Assembly (NCBI RefSeq): GCF_009695745.1
Contig: NZ_VUNH01000003.1
Location: 223,799-287,798, forward strand
From: Pyramidobacter porci
GTDB taxonomy: Bacteria > Synergistota > Synergistia > Synergistales > Dethiosulfovibrionaceae
Direction of reading: 5' to 3'
DNA length: 64,000 nucleotides
Shown in pieces: positions 34,648-43,210 of this stretch. The position numbers were made by a program, and so were the translations under genes. Each line of letters opens with the position of its first letter. Position 1 is the first letter of the stretch. The notes beneath the pieces are model-generated. The model made no database searches. It was given only the letters and a program-made list of their open reading frames with translations, and was not told where the DNA came from.

Positions 34648-37242
34648 TTAAACCGTGGCGAGAGATGTGCCCACAGTCCGTTCCGTTTTCAAAGGGACGG
34701 AGAGCTGTACGGCGCTTTCCATGACCTGGCTGAGCTCCAATACGGTTTGTTCGGCCTGATCTTGCGGACATTCGCAGACGATGGAGTCGTGGACCTGGAG
34801 CACCATGGCCACGTCGCGTCCGGCGAAGTGCGCGGCGACTTTGTTCATGGCGATCTTGGTGATGTCGGCGGCCGTCCCCTGGATCGGGGCGTTGATGGCG
34901 ACGCGTTTTTGGTGGTCTTTCGTCTGGTTTCCGGTGGCGATCTCATCCATCGGGCGGCGGCGGCCGAAAAGCGTGGACGTGTAGCCGACTTCGAGGGACT
35001 TTTTCTTGCTCGTTTCCATGTATTCCCGCACGCCCGGCAAGGCGGCGAAGTAGGCGTCCATGATCTGGAGCGCGGTGCCGCGGTCCGTCCCCAAGCGGGA
35101 AGCGAGGCCGAAAACGCTCATGCCGTAGATCAGGCCGAAGCTGACGGTTTTGGCGCTGCGGCGCAGCTCTTTGGTGACGGCGGCGGCGGGGAGGCCGAAG
35201 ATCATGGCGGCGGTTTCGGTGTGGATGTCTCGATCCGAGTTGAAGATCTCGATCAGCTGCGGATCTCCCGAGAGATGGGCCAGCACGCGCAGTTCGATCT
35301 GCGAATAATCGGCGGCGGCGAAACAATGTCCCGGCCGCGACGGGATCAGGCATTCGCGGATCCTTTGCCCCCAGCCGCTGTAGGCCGGCAGGTTCTGCAT
35401 GTTGGGGTCGCGGCTGCTGAGGCGTCCCGTGCCGGTTGTCAGCGATTCGAAGGTGCTGTGGATCAATCCGTCCGCGCCGGCCGCGCTCAGCAGCGGCTGA
35501 ACGAAACCGGACGCCATTTTCTGAAGCTCGCGGTATTCCAGAAGCTGACCCGGGATTTCGCAGCGCGCGCCGCAGATTTCCCGCAGCTGTTCAAGCACCG
35601 ACACGTCGGTGGAATAGCCGGTCTTTGTCTTTTTGACGACGGGGAGCCCCAGTTTTTCGAAAAGAAGTTCGCCGATCTGTTTGGGGGAGTTGAGATTGAT
35701 CTCGCATCCGGCCGCTTCGTAGACTTTTTCGGTAATCGCGTTCAGCTGACGTTCCAATTCCCGCGAAAGCGCCAGCATTTTTTCGCGGTCGAGGCGGATG
35801 CCGCGGCGCTCCATGCCGACCAGCGAGGGGATCAGAGGCAGGTCGATCTCGTTCATGACCCGCGTCATGTTCTGAGCGGCGATTTTTTCTTCCATGGCGC
35901 GGGCGATGGCCAGCAGGCGCAGAGCCCGTTCCGAAGAGAGGCCGAGGCCGATCTCCTTCGAGATGTCGTAGCTTTCCAGATCGGGGTGGAGCAGGTACCA
36001 GGCAGTCTTGACGTCCCAAAGGCCGCCGAGGCGCGGGCGTTCCATCAGATAACAGAGCGCTTTGGCGTCGAGGCAGATCACTTTGTTGTCCAGCAGTTCG
36101 TCCAGGTGCGGCGTCAATTCGGCCAGCGTTCCCTGCCACCAGCTGCCGTCGGGAGCGGCGAGGATGACGCGGCGCGACTGCAGCGTTTCTTCTTTGATCG
36201 TATATGGAACGGGCGCGCCGGATTCTTCGAGATCAAGCGCGATTCTCGGCGCGCACAGGATCGTATCCAGCGGGATCGCGGCGGCGGGCGGAACGGCCTC
36301 GGCGATATCGTCCCCGGCACTGACGGGCGACGGCCGCGCCGCCTCCGCCGGCGGATTCTCGTTGGGGGATTTTTTCTTTTCTGTTGCGGCGCCGAAGGAT
36401 TCGGCCGCTTTTTTCATGCCCAGTCGGGCGCAGAAAGCGCCGAACGCTTCCAGATCGACCGCCGCTTCTTTGGCGGTGAATTCGCTCAAGTCCTCGTCGC
36501 ATTTGAGCCGCGTCAGTTTGCGGTTCTCGACGGCCCGCGCGCCGTGCTCGCTCATTTTCTTCTGCAGTGCGGGCTTGAGTTCGCCGGTATGTTCCAGAAT
36601 GCCCTCGATGGAACCATAACTTTGCAGCAGTTTCGCAGCGGTCTTCTCGCCGACGCCGGGGACTCCGGGAATGTTGTCGATCGAGTCGCCCATCAGCGAC
36701 AGATAATCGACCATTGTGTCCGGGGAAAAACCGTATTTTTCGGTGAAGTGAGAAACGTCGTATTCCTCGAAAGAAGAGACGCCCTTGCCGGGGCGGATGA
36801 TCTTCACGCCGGGACGCAGCACCTGCATGATATCCTTGTCCGACGTAAGGATCAGCACCTCGTCGCCGCGGGCTGCGAACTGCACGGCGGCCGAACCGAT
36901 CAAGTCGTCGGCCTCGACCGAGGGACGTTCCATGATGTGGACGCCCAGAAACGGAAGCATTTCATGGAGCAGCGGAACCTGAATTTTGAACTCTTCGGGC
37001 GTCGGCCGGCGCGTGGCTTTGTATTCGGGATAGAGCCGGTGGCGGAACGTCGGCTCCTTCATGTCGAACGCCGCGTAAATCTCGTCGGGGCGCTGGTCGT
37101 GTCTGACCTTGGCGAACATGTTGAAAAAGCCGACCAGCGCGTTGGTGGGCGTGCCGTCGGGGGCGTTCAGTTCGGGGATCGCGTAAAAGGCGCGAAAGGC
37201 GATGCCGTGTCCGTCGATGAGCAAAATCTTTTTTCCAGACAT
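34648..37242 (-). CDS. polA: DNA polymerase I
   Basis: Predicted 864 aa. The 5'-3' exonuclease domain is intact (LLIDGHGIAFRAFYA, VEADDLIGS, LTSDKDIMQV, GDSIDNIPGVPGVGEKTA). The polymerase domain has AADYSQIELRVLAHLSGD (motif A), RRSAKTVSFGLIYGMS (motif B) and QVHDSIVCE (motif C). In between, the 3'-5' exonuclease-like domain keeps a DLE near residue 340 but Exo II and Exo III Asp residues are not found, so proofreading is probably lost. ATG 37242 is preferred to 37248 because GGAGG is then 9 nt away. It heads a two-gene unit with the chaperone gene. Confidence 0.96.
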   Translation of the reverse strand: MSGKKILLIDGHGIAFRAFYAIPELNAPDGTPTNALVGFFNMFAKVRHDQRPDEIYAAFDMKEPTFRHRLYPEYKATRRPTPEEFKIQVPLLHEMLPFLGVHIMERPSVEADDLIGSAAVQFAARGDEVLILTSDKDIMQVLRPGVKIIRPGKGVSSFEEYDVSHFTEKYGFSPDTMVDYLSLMGDSIDNIPGVPGVGEKTAAKLLQSYGSIEGILEHTGELKPALQKKMSEHGARAVENRKLTRLKCDEDLSEFTAKEAAVDLEAFGAFCARLGMKKAAESFGAATEKKKSPNENPPAEAARPSPVSAGDDIAEAVPPAAAIPLDTILCAPRIALDLEESGAPVPYTIKEETLQSRRVILAAPDGSWWQGTLAELTPHLDELLDNKVICLDAKALCYLMERPRLGGLWDVKTAWYLLHPDLESYDISKEIGLGLSSERALRLLAIARAMEEKIAAQNMTRVMNEIDLPLIPSLVGMERRGIRLDREKMLALSRELERQLNAITEKVYEAAGCEINLNSPKQIGELLFEKLGLPVVKKTKTGYSTDVSVLEQLREICGARCEIPGQLLEYRELQKMASGFVQPLLSAAGADGLIHSTFESLTTGTGRLSSRDPNMQNLPAYSGWGQRIRECLIPSRPGHCFAAADYSQIELRVLAHLSGDPQLIEIFNSDRDIHTETAAMIFGLPAAAVTKELRRSAKTVSFGLIYGMSVFGLASRLGTDRGTALQIMDAYFAALPGVREYMETSKKKSLEVGYTSTLFGRRRPMDEIATGNQTKDHQKRVAINAPIQGTAADITKIAMNKVAAHFAGRDVAMVLQVHDSIVCECPQDQAEQTVLELSQVMESAVQLSVPLKTERTVGTSLATV

Positions 37243-37270
37243 TTCCATAAACCTCCAAGCGGGTTATAAT
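37242..37270 (+). promoter_or_regulatory. Probable promoter of gltX
   Basis: TTTCCA (37242-37247), 17-bp spacer, perfect TATAAT (37265-37270). The -35 is only 4/6. A hairpin CTGCGGA/TCCGCAG follows in the leader (37282-37304). On the minus strand a TACAAT near 37315 may serve polA. Confidence 0.6.
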
Positions 37271-37357
37271 GCTCTCTGATCTCTGCGGATTTTTTTCCGC
37301 AGCTGCTTGTCTATTGTACACGCGATGAACCAATTATGTGAGGAGGAACTTTTATAA

Positions 37358-38698
37358 ATGGCAGATGAAGTGAGAGTACGTTTCGCGCCCAGCCCCACCG
37401 GCGCGCTGCATATCGGCGGCGCTCACACGGCGCTTTTCAACTGGCTTTGGGCCCGGCATACCGGCGGAAAATTTATCCTCCGCATCGAAGACACCGACCG
37501 CGTCCGTTCGACGCAGGAGTATGAAGAGACGATCATGGCCGGGATGAAATGGCTGAATCTCGACTGGGACGAGGGGCCCGACATTGGCGGCGATTACGGA
37601 CCGTACCGTCAGACCGAACGCCTCGACCTTTACAACAAATACGCCCGGCAGCTTCTCGACGAAGGCAAGGCCTACAAGGATGGCAGCGCGGTCATTTACA
37701 AAGTGCCGCTGGGATTGGACATCGGCTTTGACGACGAAGTCTACGGACATGTGGACTACAAGAGCGACGCGCTGATCGACGGCCGTACCGGCGTGATGAA
37801 GGATATCGTCCTGATCAAGAGCGACGGATTTCCTACCTACAATTACGCCGTCGTCGTCGACGATCATCTGATGAAGATCTCTCACGTCATCCGCGGCGAA
37901 GATCACATCTCCAACACGCCCAAGCAGGTCCTGATCTACAAGGCGCTGGGCTGGGAGATGCCCAAGTTCGCCCATCTGCCCATGATTCTCGGCAAGGACA
38001 AGAAAAAGCTCTCCAAGCGCCACGGCGCCACCAGCGTTTACGAATACCGCGACATGGGCTACCTGCCCGATTCGATCTTCAACTTCCTGGCGCTGCTGGG
38101 CTGGGCTCCGAAGGGGAACGTGGAAGTGTTCGGCCGCGACTTGGCCATCAAGGAATACGAACTTCGCAACATCAACCGCAAATCGTCGGTCTTCGATTTC
38201 GACAAGCTGAACTTCATCAACCAGGAACACATCACGGAAATGCCCGTCAGGGAAAAGTTCGAGCTGATCCGTCCCTTCTGGGAAGAAATGGGCGTGGACT
38301 GCGGCAAACTCGATCTGGAGTATCTCGGCAAATGCTTCGAGATCATGGCCGGCCGCGGCAAGACGATCAAGGAACTGGCGGAGTTCTCCGACTATCTCGT
38401 GACCTTTGCGCCCGTGGCGGCCCGGTACGACGGCAGCGACCTGACCGAAGAGCACCGCGTCCTGCTGAAAAAGTTCAATACCGATTTTCTGTCTCGTTCC
38501 GAGCTGGTCACGCCCGATCAGATGCTGGCCTTCGCGCGCGAGTGGTGCGACGCCAACGGCGCCAAACTCAAGGACATCGCCATGCCCCTGCGTTATATGC
38601 TGACGGGCTACAAAGTCAGCCCCGGCATCTTCGAAGTGATTGAACTGCTCGGACACGACGAGGTGTCCAAGAGGCTGCGGCATTATAACGTTCTCTGA
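37358..38698 (+). CDS. gltX: Glutamyl-tRNA synthetase lacking the zinc-binding insertion
   Basis: Predicted 446 aa. Class I signatures are intact: PSPTGALHIGGAHTALF (HIGH-type), LRIEDTDR, VIRGEDHISNTPKQ and KLSKRHG (KMSKS-type). Compared with the E. coli enzyme as I recall it, the roughly 36-residue CYC...CR...C zinc segment after the EGKAYK position (residue 107) is absent; the chain goes straight from KAYK to DGSAVIYKVP. This explains the short length. It charges tRNA-Glu and possibly tRNA-Gln. GGAGGA is just upstream of the ATG. Confidence 0.95.
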   Translation: MADEVRVRFAPSPTGALHIGGAHTALFNWLWARHTGGKFILRIEDTDRVRSTQEYEETIMAGMKWLNLDWDEGPDIGGDYGPYRQTERLDLYNKYARQLLDEGKAYKDGSAVIYKVPLGLDIGFDDEVYGHVDYKSDALIDGRTGVMKDIVLIKSDGFPTYNYAVVVDDHLMKISHVIRGEDHISNTPKQVLIYKALGWEMPKFAHLPMILGKDKKKLSKRHGATSVYEYRDMGYLPDSIFNFLALLGWAPKGNVEVFGRDLAIKEYELRNINRKSSVFDFDKLNFINQEHITEMPVREKFELIRPFWEEMGVDCGKLDLEYLGKCFEIMAGRGKTIKELAEFSDYLVTFAPVAARYDGSDLTEEHRVLLKKFNTDFLSRSELVTPDQMLAFAREWCDANGAKLKDIAMPLRYMLTGYKVSPGIFEVIELLGHDEVSKRLRHYNVL

Positions 38699-38816
38699 TC
38701 CTCGTCGCGTGATCTGACAACTGCTTTTGAAAATGCATGAACGTTTCTTCCGCAGAAATAAGGCAGCGACGTCTTATAAAAATCTTTGAAAAAACGTGCG
38801 CGCGCTAATTTCAAGT

Positions 38817-38845
38817 TTGACATTTCAGCGGAATCGTTGTATATT
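38817..38845 (+). promoter_or_regulatory. Near-consensus promoter of the cold-shock gene
   Basis: Perfect TTGACA (38817-38822), 17-bp spacer, TATATT (38840-38845). The start point would be near 38852, giving a leader of about 73 nt. Confidence 0.9.
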
Positions 38846-38857
38846 TTCCCTGTGCTC

Positions 38858-38911
38858 GAAAAATCCTTCGGGCGCTCCCGAACTGGTCGGGATTTTTCAT
38901 CATGTTTTTTT
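38858..38911 (+). promoter_or_regulatory. Structured 5' leader of the cold-shock gene, terminator-like
   Basis: GAAAAATCC (38858-38866) pairs perfectly with GGATTTTTC (38890-38898); inside, TTCGGG (38867-38872) pairs with CCCGAA (38877-38882). A seven-T run (38905-38911) follows six bases later and merges with the GGAGG ribosome site (38912-38916). It could act as an attenuator, a temperature-sensitive fold, or both. Confidence 0.65.
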
Positions 38912-38924
38912 GGAGGCATGTACT

Positions 38925-39122
38925 TTGAAGGGCAAAGTGAAATGGTTCAACAGCACCAAGGGCTTCGGTTTCATCACCACCGAAGAGGGCAAGGACGTTT
39001 TTGTCCATTTTAGCGCTATCAAGATGGACGGCTACAAGTCCCTTGAGGAGAACGAAGAAGTCGAGTTCGATGTCGTCGATGGTGAAAAGGGCCCTCAGGC
39101 TGCTAACGTCGTCCGTCTGTAA
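38925..39122 (+). CDS. Cold-shock protein (CspA family)
   Basis: Predicted 65 aa, the usual size of a single cold-shock domain. RNP1 KGFGFI and RNP2 VFVHF are intact. It binds single-stranded RNA/DNA and melts RNA structure. The start is a TTG at 38925, 8 nt after TGGAGG; the nearby ATG at 38918 is in another frame. Strong promoter and structured leader precede it and a bidirectional terminator follows. Confidence 0.95.
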   Translation: MKGKVKWFNSTKGFGFITTEEGKDVFVHFSAIKMDGYKSLEENEEVEFDVVDGEKGPQAANVVRL

Positions 39123-39161
39123 GACGAACGTTGGTGATTGAACCCTTTGAGATTAAAAAAA

Positions 39162-39195
39162 GAAGGCCGGCAGATCTGATCTGTCGGCCTTTCTG
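39162..39195. terminator. Bidirectional terminator between the csp and dedA genes
   Basis: AAGGCCGGCAGAT pairs with ATCTGTCGGCCTT (one G-T pair), with A-rich DNA on one side and TTT on the other. Confidence 0.8.
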
Positions 39196-39251
39196 CTATT
39201 ACGTGAAAAAACAGATTCCTCTTGGGGCGAATCTGCCGTGAAGAAGACGCA

Positions 39252-39881
39252 CTATCGGCTCTTTTTTGATTCCTGACGTGTTTTCTGGCGCCAGATATAA
39301 AACGCCACGATAACTGTGCAGGCGGCGCAAAGAACCATGCTGATCTCGGAAAGATACCGCTGGATCAGCGATTTATTGGCTCCCAGCCAGTACCCAAGCA
39401 GCGTCAGGATGACCACCCAGATGCCGGCGCCGAGCGTCGTATAAAAGCAAAAGCGCGTCAGGTTCATGCGAGCGATCCCCGCCGGCAGCGAAATATACTG
39501 ACGAATCACCGGGATCAAACGGCCGACGAACGTGCTGATGTGCCCATGGCGTTCGAAGAACGAATCGGCTTTGTCAAGAACCTCTGGCGTGATCCCGAAA
39601 TGTTTGCCGTACTTGACGAAGAAGGGGCGCCCAAAGCGCAGCGACAGCCAATAATTAAACAGCGCTCCCAACAGACTGCCCGTAATTCCTGCAAGAAGCA
39701 CCCAAAGCAGCGACATTTGTCCTCCGTGGGCCAAAAAGCCGGCCGGAGGCATAACGACTTCGCTGGGGAAAGGGAAAAAAGACGACTCCAGGAACATCAG
39801 CGCGACGATTCCCGTATACCCCAGCGAGCCGATCGTATCCACCAGCCAGCTGACTAAACTGCTAAAAACATCGCTTAGCAT
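39252..39881 (-). CDS. DedA-family membrane protein
   Basis: Predicted 209 aa with about five hydrophobic segments. Family motifs: FLESSFFPFPSEVVMPPAGF near the start and ERHGHISTFVGRLIPVIRQY (conserved Gly-Arg and Arg residues), then AGIARMN. DedA proteins are lipid scramblase-like transporters; some recycle undecaprenyl phosphate (PopT/UptA), others affect proton-motive force. The substrate here is unknown. Its upstream region contains the folded element at 39945-40081. Confidence 0.88.
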   Translation of the reverse strand: MLSDVFSSLVSWLVDTIGSLGYTGIVALMFLESSFFPFPSEVVMPPAGFLAHGGQMSLLWVLLAGITGSLLGALFNYWLSLRFGRPFFVKYGKHFGITPEVLDKADSFFERHGHISTFVGRLIPVIRQYISLPAGIARMNLTRFCFYTTLGAGIWVVILTLLGYWLGANKSLIQRYLSEISMVLCAACTVIVAFYIWRQKTRQESKKSR

Positions 39882-39944
39882 GACTTCACCCCGCTCGATG
39901 ATTTTCTAAAGACCCGTGATCAATTAAAAGTCCGATTGACCGTA

Positions 39945-40081
39945 CCGTGCTTCGGGGCGAAAGGATGGACGTCGCGTCGCGACAAGTCCTTGATGGGCCC
40001 CTGTCTCGTGCGGTTTTCGGCGCCGCCTCGGCGCGGAAAAAAGCGTGCCGTCTTTTTCCCGAAAACCGGCATGAAGCACGG
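39945..40081 (-). ncRNA. Candidate structured RNA element in the dedA leader (unclassified)
   Basis: Nested inverted repeats form a closed multi-helix fold: outer helix CCGTGCTTC (39945-39953) with GAAGCACGG (40073-40081); CGGTTTTCGG (40011-40020) with CCGAAAACCG (40059-40068), enclosing CGCCG-CCT-CGGCG (40021-40033) and GGAAAAA/TTTTTCC (40035-40041, 40053-40059); and GGAC-GTCGC-GTC-GCGAC-AA-GTCC (39967-39989). Minus strand is assigned because a TACAAT box would start the transcript at the outer helix and dedA lies downstream. It does not match any riboswitch core I know. A palindromic DNA repeat is the main alternative. Confidence 0.45.
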
Positions 40082-40152
40082 CGCTATTGTAGCATCATCG
40101 GACGTCTTCCGGAAAAAACAGGAACAGAGAACTTAAAAAATATTTCTTCCAT

Positions 40153-40181
40153 TTGAGGCGTTCTTTGTGGGATAATAATAT
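40153..40181 (+). promoter_or_regulatory. Promoter of the unknown gene upstream of rpoD
   Basis: TTGAGG (40153-40158), 17-bp spacer, TAATAT (40176-40181), 28 nt before the GTG. Confidence 0.7.
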
Positions 40182-40208
40182 ACAGATTTTCGAGAAGGAG
40201 GCTGTGCC

Positions 40209-40889
40209 GTGTGCCTGCCTTATTGGAACAGCGAACTTGACGTAGAAGTGGGATGCTGGAGTTTTTCCCGACGCGAGCACGGCGCCGTCTCCATGGCGGG
40301 GCTCCACAGCGAATTGTTGCGCGACCTTTCTTTTCAGGCGCTCTCCTTGGACAGTGAACTGCTGTATCTCTGCGGCAGTGAATGCGGCATCGCCGGCAGC
40401 ATGATCTGGGATGAGTCTGTCCTCGAAAGAAGAACGGCTTCAAATGTGCCTCCGTTCACCCTTGTTTTCGGCTACAGTCGGGAAATGGAGCGTTTTTCGG
40501 GGCATTTTCTTACCCGGCGCCGAGGTCTGAAAGCCGGCGTGACGGAATGCACCTTTTGGAATGGGCAGATTGCCCTCATACGTTATAAAGTCATCGCCTA
40601 TATGGCGGCGCTTCCGGTTTTTCATGAGCTGGAAGGACTCGTGGAAATGCGTGCGGACATGCAGAAATGGAAAAAAGGCAGCGCCCTGGTCCCTTTCTAT
40701 GCGGAACGCTTCGGTTTTCTGCGCGCGCCTTTACCGTACGAAACTGACATTCCAGAGGACATGCTCGTCGTAAATAAGCTGGAGAATTTCCAGCTCGACG
40801 AGACCCGTTCGGTTATCGGACCATCCCCGTCTATCCCGTTGCCGGCTTTTTATGAGCTGACCATCGGTGACGGCAGCGAGGAAACATGA
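40209..40889 (+). CDS. Unrecognised protein encoded just before rpoD
   Basis: Predicted 226 aa from a GTG with AAGGAGG 8 nt upstream. I see no known family. It looks soluble, with mixed alpha/beta pattern, no signal peptide, and aromatic-rich motifs (MCLPYWNSELDVEVGCW at the start; FTLVFGYSREMERFSGHFL in the middle; VPFYAERFGF later). It has its own promoter and ends 93 nt before rpoD, so co-transcription with the sigma factor is likely. Synergistota-specific function is possible but unproven. Confidence 0.75.
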   Translation: MCLPYWNSELDVEVGCWSFSRREHGAVSMAGLHSELLRDLSFQALSLDSELLYLCGSECGIAGSMIWDESVLERRTASNVPPFTLVFGYSREMERFSGHFLTRRRGLKAGVTECTFWNGQIALIRYKVIAYMAALPVFHELEGLVEMRADMQKWKKGSALVPFYAERFGFLRAPLPYETDIPEDMLVVNKLENFQLDETRSVIGPSPSIPLPAFYELTIGDGSEET

Positions 40890-40982
40890 TGGTGCTCATC
40901 CCTTGAGAATGTGAAGTTGATTGTTTGCGGAAAGATCTATCGGCCTTTTCGTCGTGGACGAAGAAGTGAAGGAGGATGTTCG

Positions 40983-42914
40983 ATGGCTGTTCACAAAAAG
41001 AACAAGACTCTTGAACCCAAAGTGGGAGATTCCGCCGGGAACGTATCGGAGCAGGCTCAGTTGACCAGACGATCTCCTTCTGCTCCGAAGAGTCCGAAGG
41101 CGAAGAAGGCGTCATCTTCCGACAAGAAAAAAAACGCATCCGGCTTTGAATCGGGAAATAAGGCGGTTGAAAAACACGTGAACAGCGAAGAATCCAAGGT
41201 TCATGAGAAAAAAAAGGCTCCCGCGGCAAACGCGCCGGTTCCTGCAAAGAAGAAAACCGTAAAGAAAGAGGCTGACATCCAGGCGGGCGTTTCCTCTGAA
41301 GGGAAGGGCGCAACGAAGAAAACCCCGAAAAAGACTGTCGAGACATCTGAAAAAGCCGTCAAGAAAAAGAAAAAGGTGACGGCGAAGGGAAGCGATCCGA
41401 AAGCTCCCGCCGCAGAGAAGCCGGAGAAGCAATCTCCGGCCAAGAATGAGGCAAAGAAAACGAGCAATAAAAAGAAAAGCGCTCCGGAGCGCATCAAGTT
41501 GACTTCCACGCTGGATGCGGTTCCCAAAGAACCCGACGATCCGTTTGCCGAGGTCCCCGCAGACGAAGACCTCGACAATTTCAGCGGCCCCGACGCGGAG
41601 GATCTCGCCGAGGTGGGAACCGACGATGAGCTCGACGAAAATCTGGCTCTTGAGGGAGAACAGGGAGGAGACGATTCGGAGGAATCTTCTCCCGGCGAAA
41701 TCTCGGAAAGCGATCCGGACTATCTGCGTTCCATGATGAGTCATATCCGCGGGCTTATCGTGCAGGGCCGCAAGACTGGCTATGTGACTCACAAGGATAT
41801 CGAAAAATATATTCCCGCAGATTACTGGAGTTCCGAGATTCTGGACAATGTTTTCATTAATTTGACGGAGCTTGGCATTCAAGTGCTGGATGATTCCGCT
41901 CAAGTTTCATCAAAGGATAGTAATTCAGCCAAATCGAAGCGGCCTTCGAGAAGCAGGGCGAAAATTTCTGAGGAGGGAGAAAGCCCCGACGTTTCGGGCG
42001 ATGACGACAGCGCGTCTGATTTCGCCTCGTCCGGCGGCGACGAAGCTCCCGGTTACGGGGAAGAGCTTGGACGCATGGAAGACGTGCCTCTGTCCGATCC
42101 CGTGCGCATGTATCTGCGCGAGATCGGCAAAGTTCCCCTCTTAAGCGGAGAGAAGGAACGCGAGCTGGCGATCAGGGTCGAAGCCGGCGACGCGGAGGCG
42201 AAACAGCAGATCATCGACGCCAATCTTCGTCTGGTCGTCAGCATCGCCAAAAAATACATCGGCCGCGGCATGCTGTTCCTCGACCTGATCCAGGAAGGCA
42301 ATCTCGGCCTGATCCGCGCCGTGGAGAAGTTCGACTACCGCAAAGGTTTCAAGTTCAGCACCTACGCCACGTGGTGGATCCGTCAGGCGATCACCCGCGC
42401 CATCGCCGACCAGGCGCGCACGATCCGCATCCCCGTGCACATGGTGGAGACCATCAACAAAATGGTGCGCATTTCCCGCCAGCTCGTGCAGAAACTTGGG
42501 CGCGAACCCAGCGACGAGGAGATCGCGCACGAAATGGAGATCGAAAGCGGACGCGTCGAAGAGATCCGCCGCATCGCTCAACTTCCCGTCTCGTTGGAAA
42601 CTCCCATCGGCGAAGAAGAGGACAGCCAGCTCGGCGATTTTATCGAAGACCGCAACATGCCCAGTCCCGAGGACGCCGCCGCCGGCAACCTGCTCCACGA
42701 GCAGATTGAGGAGATGCTCGACGCGCTCTCTGACCGCGAGCGCGAAGTGCTGCGCTACCGCTTTGGGTTGGAGGACGGACGTTCCTATACGCTCGAAGAA
42801 GTGGGGCGCCGCTTCGGCGTCACCCGCGAGCGCATCCGTCAGATCGAAGCCAAGGCGCTGAGAAAACTGCGCCATCCCAGCCGCAGCAAAAAACTTCGGG
42901 ACTTTTTGGAGTAG
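40983..42914 (+). CDS. rpoD: Primary sigma factor RpoD with a long basic N-terminal extension
   Basis: Predicted 643 aa. Conserved regions 1.2 to 4.2 occupy about 367-640: [48 protein letters not shown] (region 2), [13 protein letters not shown] (region 3) and the region 4.2 helix-turn-helix [21 protein letters not shown] region 1.1-like segment is at about 247-305. Before it lie a Lys/Ala/Pro-rich basic stretch (residues 1-170) and an acidic stretch (183-245), which are unusual for RpoD. ATG 40983 has GGAGG at 40973. Ends at a terminator. Confidence 0.96.
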   Translation: MAVHKKNKTLEPKVGDSAGNVSEQAQLTRRSPSAPKSPKAKKASSSDKKKNASGFESGNKAVEKHVNSEESKVHEKKKAPAANAPVPAKKKTVKKEADIQAGVSSEGKGATKKTPKKTVETSEKAVKKKKKVTAKGSDPKAPAAEKPEKQSPAKNEAKKTSNKKKSAPERIKLTSTLDAVPKEPDDPFAEVPADEDLDNFSGPDAEDLAEVGTDDELDENLALEGEQGGDDSEESSPGEISESDPDYLRSMMSHIRGLIVQGRKTGYVTHKDIEKYIPADYWSSEILDNVFINLTELGIQVLDDSAQVSSKDSNSAKSKRPSRSRAKISEEGESPDVSGDDDSASDFASSGGDEAPGYGEELGRMEDVPLSDPVRMYLREIGKVPLLSGEKERELAIRVEAGDAEAKQQIIDANLRLVVSIAKKYIGRGMLFLDLIQEGNLGLIRAVEKFDYRKGFKFSTYATWWIRQAITRAIADQARTIRIPVHMVETINKMVRISRQLVQKLGREPSDEEIAHEMEIESGRVEEIRRIAQLPVSLETPIGEEEDSQLGDFIEDRNMPSPEDAAAGNLLHEQIEEMLDALSDREREVLRYRFGLEDGRSYTLEEVGRRFGVTRERIRQIEAKALRKLRHPSRSKKLRDFLE

Positions 42915-42937
42915 TTTTTGAGCAACGACTGACGCAA

Positions 42938-42980
42938 CCCTTCCTCCTCCCGCGCGTTGTGACAGGAGGGAGGGCTTTCT
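42938..42980 (+). terminator. Intrinsic terminator after rpoD
   Basis: CCCTTCCTCCT (42938-42948) pairs with AGGAGGGAGGG (42964-42974), one imperfect pair, followed by CTTTCTT. Confidence 0.75.
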
Positions 42981-43210
42981 TATGCCCAGGGGCATTTTGG
43001 GCTCACGGGTATTTGTGTTCCGATAAAAATAACGTAAAAGACGGGATCTCCCCCAAAGGTTCAATAATTTTTTCGTCACAAAGAATGTTTTTGTGTTTCG
43101 GGTCTCTTGGAGCATAAAATAATGAAGATTCTTTGGCTTTCCTGTGATATACTTGTCCGAGTCGTTTTTTTATCACCATTGAGTTTAGGTTATTGAAAGG
43201 AGTGCTTCTT

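Larger units (their letters stand above)
39882..40208. other. Divergent intergenic region between dedA and the unknown gene
   Basis: Holds the folded element (39945-40081), a minus-strand TACAAT at 40086-40091 that would start transcription right at the element, and the plus-strand promoter of the next gene (40153-40181). Short open frames across it on both strands run through the inverted repeats and are not believable as genes. Confidence 0.6.

Noticed and set aside
37282..37304. A T-box or other riboswitch in the gltX leader
   Set aside because: Only a simple 7-bp hairpin is present; no T-box sequence, specifier loop or terminator follows it.
39936..40156. Open frames crossing the folded element upstream of dedA
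   Set aside because: They run through inverted repeats on both strands, lack ribosome sites and are rich in Arg and other signs of non-coding GC-rich DNA.
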